Shown piece after piece: positions 37,479-45,999 of a stretch of DNA of 64,000 nucleotides. The first letter of the stretch is position 1, and each line of letters opens with the position of its first letter. Below the pieces are notes generated by a model. It saw only the letters and a list, made by a program, of their open reading frames with translations, was not told the DNA's origin and made no database searches. The translations under genes were made by a program, and so were the position numbers. Where the stretch lies: NCBI RefSeq assembly GCF_018122735.1, contig NZ_JAGRRD010000001.1, positions 2,187,262 through 2,251,261 on the forward strand, in the 5' to 3' direction. The DNA comes from Azoarcus sp. L1K30. Lineage in GTDB: Bacteria > Pseudomonadota > Gammaproteobacteria > Burkholderiales > Rhodocyclaceae.

Positions 37479-39550
37479 ACCGGCGTGACCTCGACCAGGC
37501 AGTCGTAAAAGATCGGCCCCCCGCCCATGTCCGTCAGGGCAGACGACGTGACCGCATTGGCGTTCTCACCGTCGCCCGAGAGCTTCTGCCACCATACCGA
37601 CGGGCTCACGACCACGCCGGCACGCACATCCTCGGTCACCACCGCGCGGGCATGGAAGGCGCCGCGGTCGTTCTGGATGCGCACCCGATCACCATCCACG
37701 ATTCCCCGCCGCAATGCATCCTGCGGATGGATCTCCAGCTTCGGAGAGCCCTCCTGCTGCACGAAACGCGGCAGATTGGCAAAGCTGGTATTCAGGAAAT
37801 TGCGCGCTGGCGGGGTAATCAGCGCAAGCGGGTAGTGCTGCGCCAGCGCGGGATTGCTCGACACCGACTCGGCCGGCGGCGACCACGCTGGCAACGGGTC
37901 ATGTCCCTGTTCGGCCAGCCTTTGCGAAAAGAACTCGCACTTCCCCGACGGCGTCCCGAACCCGCCCTGCGCATACGGCACAGAAGGCCGCGGCAGGTTC
38001 AGCCGCATCCACCCCTTGGCCTTCAAGGCTTCCGCACTCAACCCGAGCGCGCGCGGGTCGTCGCGCCTGAAGGCCTGCGCAGCAATCGCCTCATCCGAGT
38101 CGGAAAAAGCCGCATCGGCAAACCCCATGCGGGCTGCGAGCAGGCGAAAGACCTCGGTATTGGGTTTGGCCTCACCCAAGGGCGCGATCGCCGGCACGTT
38201 GGAAACAGCGTAAGTGTGACCGTAACTGGCATGCACGTCGCGGTGCTCGAGCTGACTGGTGGCCGGCAGCAGGATGTCGGCATAATCCGCGGTGTCGGTC
38301 TGAAACAGTTCATGCACCACGCAAAACAGATCCTCGCGGGCAAATCCCGCACGCACCTGGTTGCTGTAGGGTGCCACCGCCACCGGGTTCGAGTTGTATA
38401 CGAAAATCGCCTTCACCGGCGGATCGTCGGTGTTGAGCAGCGCCTCACCGATGTTCGACATGTTGATCGTACGCGGCGGAAAACGCACCGGATCCGGATG
38501 CAGATCGGGGCGCGCCAGTGCGCTCACATCCTTCGGAAAGTGGCCCGACACCGACAGCAGCGCGCCGCCTGCTGCATGTCGCCACGCCCCGGTCAGGGCA
38601 GGCAGGCAGGCGATGTTGCGCACCGCCATGCCAGCTCCCGCGCAGCGGTTCAAGCCGTAGTTCAGCCGAATCATCGACGGCCTGGCCCGACCGTAGTCGC
38701 GGGCAAGCGTCCGGATCACATCGGCGTCAACACCGGTCAGTGGCGCAGCCCATTCCGGTGTCAGCGTACGCACGCGCTCGACCAGTGCATCGAATCCGAG
38801 CGTATGGGCAGCGATGTAGTCGTGGTCAAGCAGGTCTTCCTCGATCAGCACCTGCATCATCGCCAGTGCCAGCGCACCATCAGTGCCGGGCAGCGGTGCG
38901 ATATGCTGATCACATTTCTTCGCGGTGTCCGTGCGGCGCGGATCGATACAGATCAGACGCGCGCCCCGGCGCTTGGCCTCCTGCATGTAGCGCCAGCCGT
39001 GAACGTTGGACACGACCGGATTTCCGCCCCAGATCAGGATCAGCCTGGCATCGGTCAAGGCTTCCGGATCGGCCCCCACCGCGGCCCCGACAGTCGCCTT
39101 CCACCCCGCGGCCCCGGCCGATGCGCAGATTGTGCGATCCAGCAGCGAGGCCCCGAGACGATGAAAGAAACGCCGGTCCATGCTCTCGCCCTGCACCAGC
39201 CCCATGGTGCCGGCATAACTGTAGGGCAGTATGGCGCGCGGATCTCCTGCAGCGATTTCACCGAGTCTTGCCGCAATGGTGTCGAGCGCCTCGTCCCAGG
39301 AGATGCGCTCGAAACGTCCTTCGCCCTTGCGCCCCACCCGCTTCATCGGGAACAACAGGCGTTGATCGGAATACACACGCTCAAGGTAATGAGCAACCTT
39401 GGTGCACAAGGTCCCGTTTGTAAACGGCATGTCCGACGCCCCGCGTACGCGAACGGCCCTGCCCGCCTCCACCGTCACCTCCATGGCGCAGGTGTCGGGG
39501 CAATCGTGTGGACAGGCGGCCTTGACCACCTGCGCATCTGTGGCGTTCAT
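37475..39550 (-). CDS. Molybdopterin oxidoreductase, DMSO reductase family
   Basis: A 691-residue cytoplasmic-type molybdo-bis-MGD enzyme. N-terminal cysteines C13, C17, C21 and C49 (CPHDCPDTC and LCTKV) make a 4Fe-4S site with C-x3-C-x3-C-x27-C spacing. Later signatures include LIWGGNPVVSNVHGWRYMQEAKRRGARLICIDPRR and the C-terminal molydopterin-binding segment with RVRIQNDRGAF. No twin-arginine signal is visible, which suggests a cytoplasmic enzyme. A GGAGAG site supports the ATG at 39550. Its substrate is unknown; annotations of similar proteins range from BisC-like to thiosulfate-reductase-like. It overlaps the sirtuin gene. Confidence 0.88.
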   Translation of the reverse strand: MNATDAQVVKAACPHDCPDTCAMEVTVEAGRAVRVRGASDMPFTNGTLCTKVAHYLERVYSDQRLLFPMKRVGRKGEGRFERISWDEALDTIAARLGEIAAGDPRAILPYSYAGTMGLVQGESMDRRFFHRLGASLLDRTICASAGAAGWKATVGAAVGADPEALTDARLILIWGGNPVVSNVHGWRYMQEAKRRGARLICIDPRRTDTAKKCDQHIAPLPGTDGALALAMMQVLIEEDLLDHDYIAAHTLGFDALVERVRTLTPEWAAPLTGVDADVIRTLARDYGRARPSMIRLNYGLNRCAGAGMAVRNIACLPALTGAWRHAAGGALLSVSGHFPKDVSALARPDLHPDPVRFPPRTINMSNIGEALLNTDDPPVKAIFVYNSNPVAVAPYSNQVRAGFAREDLFCVVHELFQTDTADYADILLPATSQLEHRDVHASYGHTYAVSNVPAIAPLGEAKPNTEVFRLLAARMGFADAAFSDSDEAIAAQAFRRDDPRALGLSAEALKAKGWMRLNLPRPSVPYAQGGFGTPSGKCEFFSQRLAEQGHDPLPAWSPPAESVSSNPALAQHYPLALITPPARNFLNTSFANLPRFVQQEGSPKLEIHPQDALRRGIVDGDRVRIQNDRGAFHARAVVTEDVRAGVVVSPSVWWQKLSGDGENANAVTSSALTDMGGGPIFYDCLVEVTPV

Positions 39551-39585
39551 CAAGCCCTCTCCGGACAACGGCCGCAACGTTGCGC

Positions 39586-40221
39586 TCAACGCCGACGGGC
39601 GTTTGACGGCGCAGTCAATTCGAGAAAACGGCTACGGTCCTCTTCAAACCGCGACTTCACTGCTTCGCGCTCACGCATCTTGACATCGATCACCGAACGC
39701 TGAGCGGCGATCTCGCCCTCAATGTTGCGCAGATCCTCAGCCAGATCCGCCGGCAGCGGCTGGCCACGATAGAACTCGGTCTCCTGCGCCAACCTCGCCT
39801 TGCGCTCGAGCAATCCCTTCTCTCTCACGCGCAGGTCCGCAATGGTCCGGTCGATGTCGGCGAGCGCCCGATCGCGGCGTGCGACCAGCACTTCCTCGTT
39901 CGGGTAGGTATCGAGCAGCGCCCGGTCGAGCCGACGCTGCCGCAGCGCCGCGGCTTCGGCCTCCTTGCGCCGGCGCTCCTCCTGCTCGTGGCGTGCCGCC
40001 TCTTCCGCCGTCATCGGCGGCGGCACATAGCGCAGCAAGGTGCCCTGCGGGCCGATCTCGCGATAACCTCGGCCATAGCATGCGGCAGGCAGGATGTCCC
40101 CGCAGACCGGCTGACCGCCAATATCGCAGCAGAAAATTGTCCTTGCCTGCGCCGTGGCCACGGCCGGAGCGGCCAGTAGCAGCAGCGCCAGCGTGAGCTC
40201 AGGCAGCCTGATTGATGCCAT
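39586..40221 (-). CDS. Secreted coiled-coil protein of unknown function
   Basis: A 211-residue product. A signal peptide (about 1-20, [18 protein letters not shown]) precedes a cysteine-containing head ([28 protein letters not shown]) and then a long helical, highly charged stretch (about 75-205) predicted to form a coiled coil. The cysteine head resembles short DUF4124-like domains, but the match is loose. The start overlaps pyrE by 23 bases, so it is downstream in the same transcript. It lies between pyrE and the molybdo-enzyme. I would not assign a function. Confidence 0.75.
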   Translation of the reverse strand: MASIRLPELTLALLLLAAPAVATAQARTIFCCDIGGQPVCGDILPAACYGRGYREIGPQGTLLRYVPPPMTAEEAARHEQEERRRKEAEAAALRQRRLDRALLDTYPNEEVLVARRDRALADIDRTIADLRVREKGLLERKARLAQETEFYRGQPLPADLAEDLRNIEGEIAAQRSVIDVKMREREAVKSRFEEDRSRFLELTAPSNARRR

Positions 40222-40846
40222 AGGTTTTGCGATAAGCCCTGACTGCATCGAGATTGGCCGCAAGCTCGGGGCTGTCCGCCAGGTAGGCGATCAGATCTTC
40301 GAGTGTGGCGACGGCAATGACCGGCATGCCAAAGGTCTCCTTCACCTCCTGCACGGCCGAGAGCGCACCCTTGCCGCGCTCCATTCGATCCAGTGCGATC
40401 ACGACTCCGGCAGGCGTCGCACCGGCGTGGCGAATGATCTCCACCGACTCGCGCACCGAGGTGCCGGCCGAAATCACGTCATCGAGAATCAGCACGCGCC
40501 CGGCAAGGGGCGCACCGACGAGCGTGCCACCTTCACCGTGATCCTTGGCCTCCTTGCGATTGAACGCGAAGGGCACGTCGATGCCCTCCTCGGCCAGCCG
40601 GATTGCCGTGCCGGCAACCAGCGGAATGCCCTTATACGCGGGACCAAAGAGCATGTCGAACGCCACGCCCGACGCTCGAATGGTTCGTGCGTAATGCCCG
40701 CACAGCGCGCGAAACGACACCCCGTCATCGAACAGACCGGCGTTGAAAAAATAGGGCGACGTACGCCCTGCCTTGGTCACGAATGAGCCAAAGCGCAGCA
40801 CGCCCTTTTCGCAGGCGAGGACAATGAAATCCCGGCTAAAATTCAC
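40199..40846 (-). CDS. pyrE: Orotate phosphoribosyltransferase
   Basis: PyrE joins orotate to PRPP to form OMP in pyrimidine synthesis. The 215-residue product is set by a GTG start ([22 protein letters not shown]), matching E. coli PyrE at its N-terminus. It has [16 protein letters not shown], the flexible loop [13 protein letters not shown] and the PRPP-binding motif [13 protein letters not shown]. No Shine-Dalgarno site precedes the GTG. An ATG at 40897 would extend the protein into the divergent xthA gene, which makes it less likely. Starts of pyrE and xthA are only 40 bases apart. Confidence 0.94.
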   Translation of the reverse strand: MNFSRDFIVLACEKGVLRFGSFVTKAGRTSPYFFNAGLFDDGVSFRALCGHYARTIRASGVAFDMLFGPAYKGIPLVAGTAIRLAEEGIDVPFAFNRKEAKDHGEGGTLVGAPLAGRVLILDDVISAGTSVRESVEIIRHAGATPAGVVIALDRMERGKGALSAVQEVKETFGMPVIAVATLEDLIAYLADSPELAANLDAVRAYRKTYGINQAA

Positions 40847-40886
40847 GATCTGTTTTTCGCTCCGCAACACGACTGGACGTCTGCCA

Positions 40887-41669
40887 ATGTTACGCATCAT
40901 CTCTGCCAACCTCAACGGCATCCGCTCCGCCACCAGCAAAGGATTTCTCGGCTGGCTGCAAAAACAGGATGCCGATTTCGTGTGCGTTCAGGAACTCAAG
41001 GCCCAATCGGCAGACCTGAGCGACGACATGCGGGCTACCGGCGCGCTGTCGGGCTGGTTTCACGCCGCGGAAAAGAAAGGCTACAGCGGCGTCGGCATCT
41101 ACAGCCGGCATACACCCGACCGCGTCGTGGAAGGACTCGGCATCGCCGACATCGATGCCGAGGGTCGCTACCTCCAGCTCGATTTCGGCGCGCTGTCAGT
41201 AATTTCGCTCTATCTGCCTTCGGGGTCGAGCTCGGAAGAGCGCCTGCAGATCAAGTTCAGCTTCATGGACCGTTTCCTGCCCCATCTCGACGAACTCAGT
41301 GCAAGCGGACGCGAAGTCGTGATCTGCGGCGACTGGAACATCGCGCACAAGGAGATCGACCTCAAGAACTGGAAGAGCAACCAGAAGAACTCCGGCTTCC
41401 TGCCCGAAGAGCGCGCCTGGTTCAGCCGTCTGTTCGACGAACAGGGCTGGATCGACGTCTATCGACGCCTCTACCCCGACGCAGGCGACAGCTGCTACAC
41501 GTGGTGGTCGAATCGTGGCCAGGCATGGGCGAAAAACGTGGGGTGGCGGCTCGACTACCAGATCGCCACGGCCGGCATTGCACAGACGGCTCAGGCAGCG
41601 ACGGTCTACAAGGAGGAGCGCTTCAGCGATCACGCCCCGCTCACTGTCGACTATGCATGGACGATTTGA
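40887..41669 (+). CDS. xthA: Exodeoxyribonuclease III
   Basis: ExoIII cleaves at abasic sites and removes 3' blocking groups in base excision repair. The 260-residue protein starts [15 protein letters not shown], with the metal glutamate in [35 protein letters not shown] (catalytic Asp and Asn), [23 protein letters not shown] and the terminal [10 protein letters not shown] histidine. All motifs of the Xth family are intact. It is divergent from pyrE with 40 bp between starts, so its promoter must lie in or near the pyrE coding region. Confidence 0.97.
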   Translation: MLRIISANLNGIRSATSKGFLGWLQKQDADFVCVQELKAQSADLSDDMRATGALSGWFHAAEKKGYSGVGIYSRHTPDRVVEGLGIADIDAEGRYLQLDFGALSVISLYLPSGSSSEERLQIKFSFMDRFLPHLDELSASGREVVICGDWNIAHKEIDLKNWKSNQKNSGFLPEERAWFSRLFDEQGWIDVYRRLYPDAGDSCYTWWSNRGQAWAKNVGWRLDYQIATAGIAQTAQAATVYKEERFSDHAPLTVDYAWTI

Positions 41670-41717
41670 GCAAGAAGCTGCGCGGCACGCGTGAGGCGGC
41701 TTGAGCAAAACCGCAGC

Positions 41718-41778
41718 GACCTGCATTCAAATCGGGTTTGCCATCTTGCCGCATTCGGACTAGCGTGGACCTGCATTC
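41718..41778 (+). repeat. Direct repeat of 11 bases, exactly 50 bp apart
   Basis: GACCTGCATTC occurs at 41718-41728 and again at 41768-41778, a spacing of 50 bp (about five helical turns). The candidate promoter for the DUF883 gene lies between the copies. This is a plausible arrangement for a regulator with two sites on the same helix face, but chance cannot be ruled out. Confidence 0.5.
41738..41766 (+). promoter_or_regulatory. Candidate promoter of the yqjD-like operon
   Basis: TTGCCA (41738-41743), a 17-base spacer, and TAGCGT (41761-41766) lie 62 bases before the DUF883 gene. They match the consensus at four of six positions each. A direct repeat flanks the spacer. In E. coli homologous genes are stationary-phase regulated, so other sigma factors are possible. 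Confidence 0.45.
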
Positions 41779-41827
41779 GCAAGGTTGCGCAAGCAGCCGT
41801 TCATTGCTGCAGGCAAGGAGATCCATC

Positions 41828-42139
41828 ATGAATGACACGATCCATCCGTCAAGCGACAAGCTCGTATCCGATCTCAAACTCGTCGTCGCAGACGCGGAAG
41901 AATTGCTCAAGATCACAGCCGACCAGGCTGGCGGCAAGATTGGTGACGTTCGTGCCCGTCTGACCGAACGTCTGGTCCTTGCAAAAGAACGTATCGCCGA
42001 CGCCGAAGCGGCCCTGATCGACAAGACCCGCAAGGCTGCGCACGCGACCGACGACTACGTACACGCCCATCCCTGGGAATCGGTTGGCGTCGCCGCCGGT
42101 GTCGCTTTCCTGCTCGGCCTGCTGGCCGGGCGCAGATAA
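41828..42139 (+). CDS. DUF883 (ElaB/YqjD-type) membrane-anchored protein
   Basis: A 103-residue protein with a long amphipathic helical region and a C-terminal membrane segment (GVAAGVAFLLGLLAGRR), the pattern of YqjD and ElaB. E. coli members bind ribosomes and anchor them to the inner membrane in stationary phase; the same is inferred here. An AAGGAG ribosome-binding site precedes the ATG. It is first of a trio with the yqjE- and yqjK-like genes that follow. Confidence 0.9.
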   Translation: MNDTIHPSSDKLVSDLKLVVADAEELLKITADQAGGKIGDVRARLTERLVLAKERIADAEAALIDKTRKAAHATDDYVHAHPWESVGVAAGVAFLLGLLAGRR

Positions 42140-42148
42140 GCACCTGCC

Positions 42149-42532
42149 GTGGGGGAGAGAAGGAGACCGCGCCTGGCCGACGGACTGCGTGGCTTTCTCG
42201 GTCAGGCGCTGGAAACGGCGCAGACTCGGGTCGAGCTGCTTGCGGTAGAGGTTCAGGAAGAAAAGCTGCGCCTCACCGGGCTGCTGTTCAACATCCTGCT
42301 GTGTGCGCTGTTGCTGGCGTTCGGCATCGTGTTCCTGCTGATCTTTCTGACCGTACTGCTGTGGGAGGAACACCGCTTGCTGGCGCTTGGCATCGCCACC
42401 GGCGTCTGTCTGCTGGCGGCCCTGCTGACGGCCACCAATGCAGCACGCGAACTCAGGCGCGGCTCGCGGCTCTTTGCCGCCAGTCTGGCCGAACTTGCGC
42501 GTGACCGCGCCGCACTCAGACGCGAAGAATGA
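42149..42532 (+). CDS. YqjE/holin-superfamily inner-membrane protein
   Basis: A membrane protein of about 120-127 residues with two hydrophobic segments (about 43-68 and 76-95) after an amphipathic helix (ALETAQTRVELLAVEVQEEKLRL), the YqjE family pattern. The start is uncertain. GTG at 42149 has no ribosome-binding site, while AGGAG at 42161-42165 sits 7 bases before an in-frame CTG at 42173, which would give LADGLRGFLG, matching family members. Its stop overlaps the next gene by 4 bases. Confidence 0.85.
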   Translation: MGERRRPRLADGLRGFLGQALETAQTRVELLAVEVQEEKLRLTGLLFNILLCALLLAFGIVFLLIFLTVLLWEEHRLLALGIATGVCLLAALLTATNAARELRRGSRLFAASLAELARDRAALRREE

Positions 42533-42897
42533 ATCCGCGCCTGATCGAAATTGCATTGCGCAAGCAGGCGCTGCAGATCCGCGCAGAGCGGCAACGCGAC
42601 GCACTGATGGCCCATCTAGAGGGTTTCGAATCGGCGCTCGATGTCGTCGACGAGTTCCGGGACGGCGCGCACTGGGCACGCCATCACGCCCCGCTGCTGT
42701 CGGGCGCCGTCCTGATCCTGCTCGCGAGCCGCCCCCGACAGACGTTCAGACTGGCAAAACGGGCATCGATCGCCTGGTTGCTTTACCGCCGCCTGCGTGG
42801 CGAGTCCTCAGCCAATGCCGGGCTGATGGCAATTGCGCTCGTGCGTCGCGCGGCTTCGCAACTGGTGCGCGCTGCCAAGGCAGGTCGCGCCCGGTAA
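42529..42897 (+). CDS. YqjK-like protein
   Basis: A 122-residue protein with a basic, charged N-terminal half (LRKQALQIRAERQRDALMAHL) and one hydrophobic segment at about 55-69 (PLLSGAVLILLAS), followed by a basic tail. It is the third gene of the yqjD-yqjE-yqjK-like trio, with an ATGA overlap to the second. The trio is conserved in proteobacteria, with unknown detailed function. Convergent with the uracil permease gene. Confidence 0.8.
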   Translation: MNPRLIEIALRKQALQIRAERQRDALMAHLEGFESALDVVDEFRDGAHWARHHAPLLSGAVLILLASRPRQTFRLAKRASIAWLLYRRLRGESSANAGLMAIALVRRAASQLVRAAKAGRAR

Positions 42898-42915
42898 CGC
42901 CGCGCGGCGTCCAGC

Positions 42916-44160
42916 TCAGCGAGTGCGGGTGGCGGGCAGGAGCAGATGCAGCAGGATCGCCGCAATCCCGCACAGGCTCACGCCCTGCAGGCTGACACCA
43001 TCGAGGTTGAGCGCCAGTCCGCCGATCCCGAAGACCAGCACCGCCGATACGATGACCAGGTTGCGTGGCTCGTCCAGATTGGTGCGGTCCGCGATCAGGG
43101 TCTTGAGGCCGATGCTCGCGACAGAGCCGAACAGCAGCATCATGATGCCCCCCATCACCGGTACCGGGATCGACTGCAGCAGGGCATTGAACTTGCCGAA
43201 GAAAGCCATCAGGACGGCAAACACGGCAGCCCACGTCATCACCTTGGGATTGAAGCTCCGGGTCAGCGTCACCGCCCCGGTCACTTCGGAATAGGTCGTC
43301 ACCGGCGGCCCGCCGATCAGTCCGGCAAAAAGCACCCCCAGCCCGTCCCCCGCCAGCGTGCGATGCAGTCCCGGCTTGTCGGTATAGTCCTTGCCCGTGA
43401 CGCCGCCGATCGCTACCACATCGCCCACATGTTCTATGGCCGGCGCCAGTGCGACCGGCACCATGAACAGGATCGCCGCCCATTCGAAGGTCGGTGCGAC
43501 GAATTCGGGGATGGCCAGCCAGGGCGCCGACGCGATCTTGCCGAAATCGACCAGCCCCAGCACGGCGGCAAGCACGTAGCCGGTGCCAACACCGATGAGA
43601 ATCGGCACCAGGCGCAGCAACCCACGTCCGAATACGGCCGCGGCGACGGTGGCGCCGAAAGACACGGCAGCGACGATCATCGCCGTGCCATACGGAACGA
43701 GTTCGACCTTGCCGTCGCCGGTCTTTCCCATCGCCATGTTGACTGCCACGGTCGCCAGCGACAGCCCGATGATCATGATGATCGGTCCAATCACCACCGG
43801 CGGCATGAAGCGGTGCACGATCTCCGCACCGTGGCGCCACACCAGGCCGGAAAACACGAAGTAAACCACCGATACGCAGGCCAGCGCCCCCATCGTGGCC
43901 GGCAGACCCCAAGTCTGCATGCTGTAGATGATGGGCGCGATGAAGGCAAAGCTGGAGCCGAGGAAGATCGGCACCTGGCGCCCCGTCACAAGCTGGAAGA
44001 GCAAGGTCCCGACGCCCGCGCCCAACAGGGCCATGCTCGGATTGAGGCCGGTCAGCAACGGCACCAGCACCAGCGCGCCAAAGGCCACGAAGAGGATCTG
44101 GGCACCGGAAATCGCCTGCCGCCACACGGGATCGGCAGACTCGATGGGCACTTCACGCAT
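42916..44160 (-). CDS. uraA: Uracil/xanthine permease, NCS2 family (uracil type)
   Basis: A 414-residue inner-membrane transporter with about 12-14 hydrophobic segments, importing uracil by proton symport. The substrate-site glutamates are visible in [10 protein letters not shown] and in [15 protein letters not shown], both conserved in UraA. The ATG at 44160 is chosen because AGGAG lies 8 bases before it. It is downstream of upp on the same strand (118-bp gap), so import and conversion of uracil to UMP are probably co-expressed. Confidence 0.94.
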   Translation of the reverse strand: MREVPIESADPVWRQAISGAQILFVAFGALVLVPLLTGLNPSMALLGAGVGTLLFQLVTGRQVPIFLGSSFAFIAPIIYSMQTWGLPATMGALACVSVVYFVFSGLVWRHGAEIVHRFMPPVVIGPIIMIIGLSLATVAVNMAMGKTGDGKVELVPYGTAMIVAAVSFGATVAAAVFGRGLLRLVPILIGVGTGYVLAAVLGLVDFGKIASAPWLAIPEFVAPTFEWAAILFMVPVALAPAIEHVGDVVAIGGVTGKDYTDKPGLHRTLAGDGLGVLFAGLIGGPPVTTYSEVTGAVTLTRSFNPKVMTWAAVFAVLMAFFGKFNALLQSIPVPVMGGIMMLLFGSVASIGLKTLIADRTNLDEPRNLVIVSAVLVFGIGGLALNLDGVSLQGVSLCGIAAILLHLLLPATRTR

Positions 44161-44278
44161 TGCAGTTCTCCTGTCGCGCCGGCCATGCGCGCCGGCGACG
44201 ATCACTATCGTCAAGAGGAAATGACCGTGTCACTCAGCGGCGGTCTGACGCCGGACCGTCTGCGCGCACGGACCGGAT

Positions 44279-44911
44279 TCAGTTGTGTTTGGTACCGAAG
44301 ATCTTGTCGCCCGCGTCGCCCAGCCCGGGGATGATGTAGCCATGCTCGTTGAGATGACTGTCGATGCTGGCGGTATAGATGTCGACGTCGGGGTGGCGCT
44401 CGGCCATCAACGCAATGCCTTCCGGCGCGGCCACCAGCACCAGCGCCCGCACCTGGCCACAACCGTTGCGCTTGAGCATGTCCACGGTGGCCGCCAGCGA
44501 ACCGCCCGTCGCCAGCATGGGATCGATGATCAGCGCCATGCGCTCACCGAGGTGACCAACGAATTTCTCGAAATACGGCGCTGGCTGGAGCGTCTCCTCA
44601 TTACGCGCGATCCCCACCACGCTGACCTTTGCACTTGGAATCATGTCCAGCACCCCGTCCAGCATGCCGAGCCCGGCACGCAGGATGGGGACGACCGTCA
44701 CCTTCTTGCCCTTGATCTGCTCGATGTCGACCGGACCGGCCCAGCCCTCGATGGTGACCGGCTCGAGCGGAAAATCCTTGCACGCCTCGTAGGCCAGCAA
44801 GCGCGCGAGCTCGGCGGTCAATTCGCGAAATTTCTTGGTGCTGATGTCGCCAGCACGCATGAGTCCGATCTTGTGGCGGACAAGGGGGTGATTGATCTGG
44901 TGGATCGGCAT
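44279..44911 (-). CDS. upp: Uracil phosphoribosyltransferase
   Basis: Upp converts uracil and PRPP to UMP. The 210-residue protein starts [19 protein letters not shown] and carries [32 protein letters not shown] and the PRPP loop [11 protein letters not shown], followed by [22 protein letters not shown] lies upstream of the ATG at a suitable distance. An ATG two codons earlier overlaps that site. It is paired with uraA downstream and divergent from hpt, making a nucleobase-salvage block. Confidence 0.96.
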   Translation of the reverse strand: MPIHQINHPLVRHKIGLMRAGDISTKKFRELTAELARLLAYEACKDFPLEPVTIEGWAGPVDIEQIKGKKVTVVPILRAGLGMLDGVLDMIPSAKVSVVGIARNEETLQPAPYFEKFVGHLGERMALIIDPMLATGGSLAATVDMLKRNGCGQVRALVLVAAPEGIALMAERHPDVDIYTASIDSHLNEHGYIIPGLGDAGDKIFGTKHN

Positions 44912-44995
44912 GGACATTCCTCGGCTCAAGGGTGGGTGAGCCGCAGTTTACCTCCAAGTTTGCGTGCGAGCCGGGGGGGCAGGCGCCCATTGCGA

Positions 44996-45001
44996 TAAAA
45001 T
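44996..45001 (+). promoter_or_regulatory. Candidate -10 element of hpt
   Basis: TAAAAT lies 53 bases before the hpt start in the 143-bp gap between the divergent upp and hpt genes. No good -35 is visible. It shares the TAnAAT[C] form of other candidates in the window. Confidence 0.3.
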
Positions 45002-45054
45002 CTCGCCTTACTCCCGCCCCTCGTGGCCTCAAAGCACTCAAGAGAACCGTCATC

Positions 45055-45606
45055 ATGAACATGGACGAAGTCCGGCGCGCGCGCGAAGAAGCAGACTGTC
45101 TGGCCGACGAAGCCGCCGTAGAGATGGCGCTGAACCGGATGGCAAAGGAGATCACCGAACGCCTTGCCGACAGCAACCCGCTGGTCTATACGGTGATGAA
45201 CGGTGGGTTGATCCTGGCGGGGCGTATCCTCACCCGCCTGCCCTTCCCGCTCGAAGTCGCCTATCTGCATGCCACGCGTTACGGGCACGCCACGCAGGGC
45301 ACGTTGCTCGACTGGCGCGTGCGCCCGACCCAGGATCTGCGCAAGCGGACGGTCCTCGTGCTCGACGATATCCTCGATGAAGGCCATACGCTCAATGCCG
45401 TCATCGAATATCTGAAGGCCGAAGGCGCCGCCGAAGTCCTTTCGGCGGTGCTGGTGCACAAAGCGCATGATCGCAAGGCCTACCCGGGCATGCGTGCCGA
45501 TTTCACCGGACTCGACATCGCCGATCGTTTTCTGTTCGGTTGCGGGATGGACTACAAGGGATACTGGCGCAATGCGCCCGGCATCTACGCAGTGAAGGGC
45601 CTTTGA
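45055..45606 (+). CDS. hpt: Hypoxanthine-guanine phosphoribosyltransferase
   Basis: Salvages hypoxanthine or guanine with PRPP. The 183-residue protein has VYTVMNGGLILAGRI, HATRYGHATQG, the PRPP motif VLVLDDILDEGHT and the late VLVHKAHDRK and FLFGCGMDYKGYWRN segments. The size and pattern match the proteobacterial Hpt group. It is divergent from upp and followed after 11 bases by the DUF1840 gene in the same direction. Confidence 0.93.
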   Translation: MNMDEVRRAREEADCLADEAAVEMALNRMAKEITERLADSNPLVYTVMNGGLILAGRILTRLPFPLEVAYLHATRYGHATQGTLLDWRVRPTQDLRKRTVLVLDDILDEGHTLNAVIEYLKAEGAAEVLSAVLVHKAHDRKAYPGMRADFTGLDIADRFLFGCGMDYKGYWRNAPGIYAVKGL

Positions 45607-45617
45607 GGAGCAATGTC

Positions 45618-45953
45618 ATGCTGATCATTTTCAAGTCGGGCGCCAGCGCGGACGTCATCATGCTGGGCGACGCAGGCAAGAAGCTCATTACGGCGATGGG
45701 TAAGGACGCAGACGATCCCAAGGGGATCGTCACGGTCGAACAACTGCCGGCCGCGATCGCGGGTCTCAAGGCGGCCATCGAAGCCGACCGTGCGCGCCAG
45801 GCGCAGCGTACCGAAGCCGACGAGGCCGCCGACCGCGAGGCCGGACGCACCGGCATGGCTGCGCCGGTGAGCCTTGCCCAGCGCGCCTGGCCGCTGCTGG
45901 ACATGCTGGAACAGGCGGTAAAGGAAAAAGTGCCGGTGGTCTGGGGCGTCTGA
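45618..45953 (+). CDS. DUF1840 family protein
   Basis: A 111-residue protein starting MLIIFKSGASADVIML, with LGDAGKKLITAMGK and a C-terminal amphipathic helix (RAWPLLDMLEQAVKEKVPVVWGV). This is the pattern of the DUF1840 family found mostly in betaproteobacteria. A GAGGAG site precedes the ATG. It is probably co-transcribed with hpt. Function unknown. Confidence 0.9.
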   Translation: MLIIFKSGASADVIMLGDAGKKLITAMGKDADDPKGIVTVEQLPAAIAGLKAAIEADRARQAQRTEADEAADREAGRTGMAAPVSLAQRAWPLLDMLEQAVKEKVPVVWGV

Positions 45954-45999
45954 GCAGGTCCGGAACGGCACCGGGCTGCCGGCACGCAATCAAGCAGCG

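Noticed and set aside
37652-39703. 683-codon open frame opposite the molybdopterin oxidoreductase
   Set aside because: Arginine-, histidine- and glutamine-rich translation typical of antisense frames in high-GC DNA. The minus-strand gene has clear motifs.
42946-44334. 462-codon open frame opposite the uracil permease gene
   Set aside because: Very rich in H, R, D and Q, the usual result of reading a membrane-protein gene backwards.
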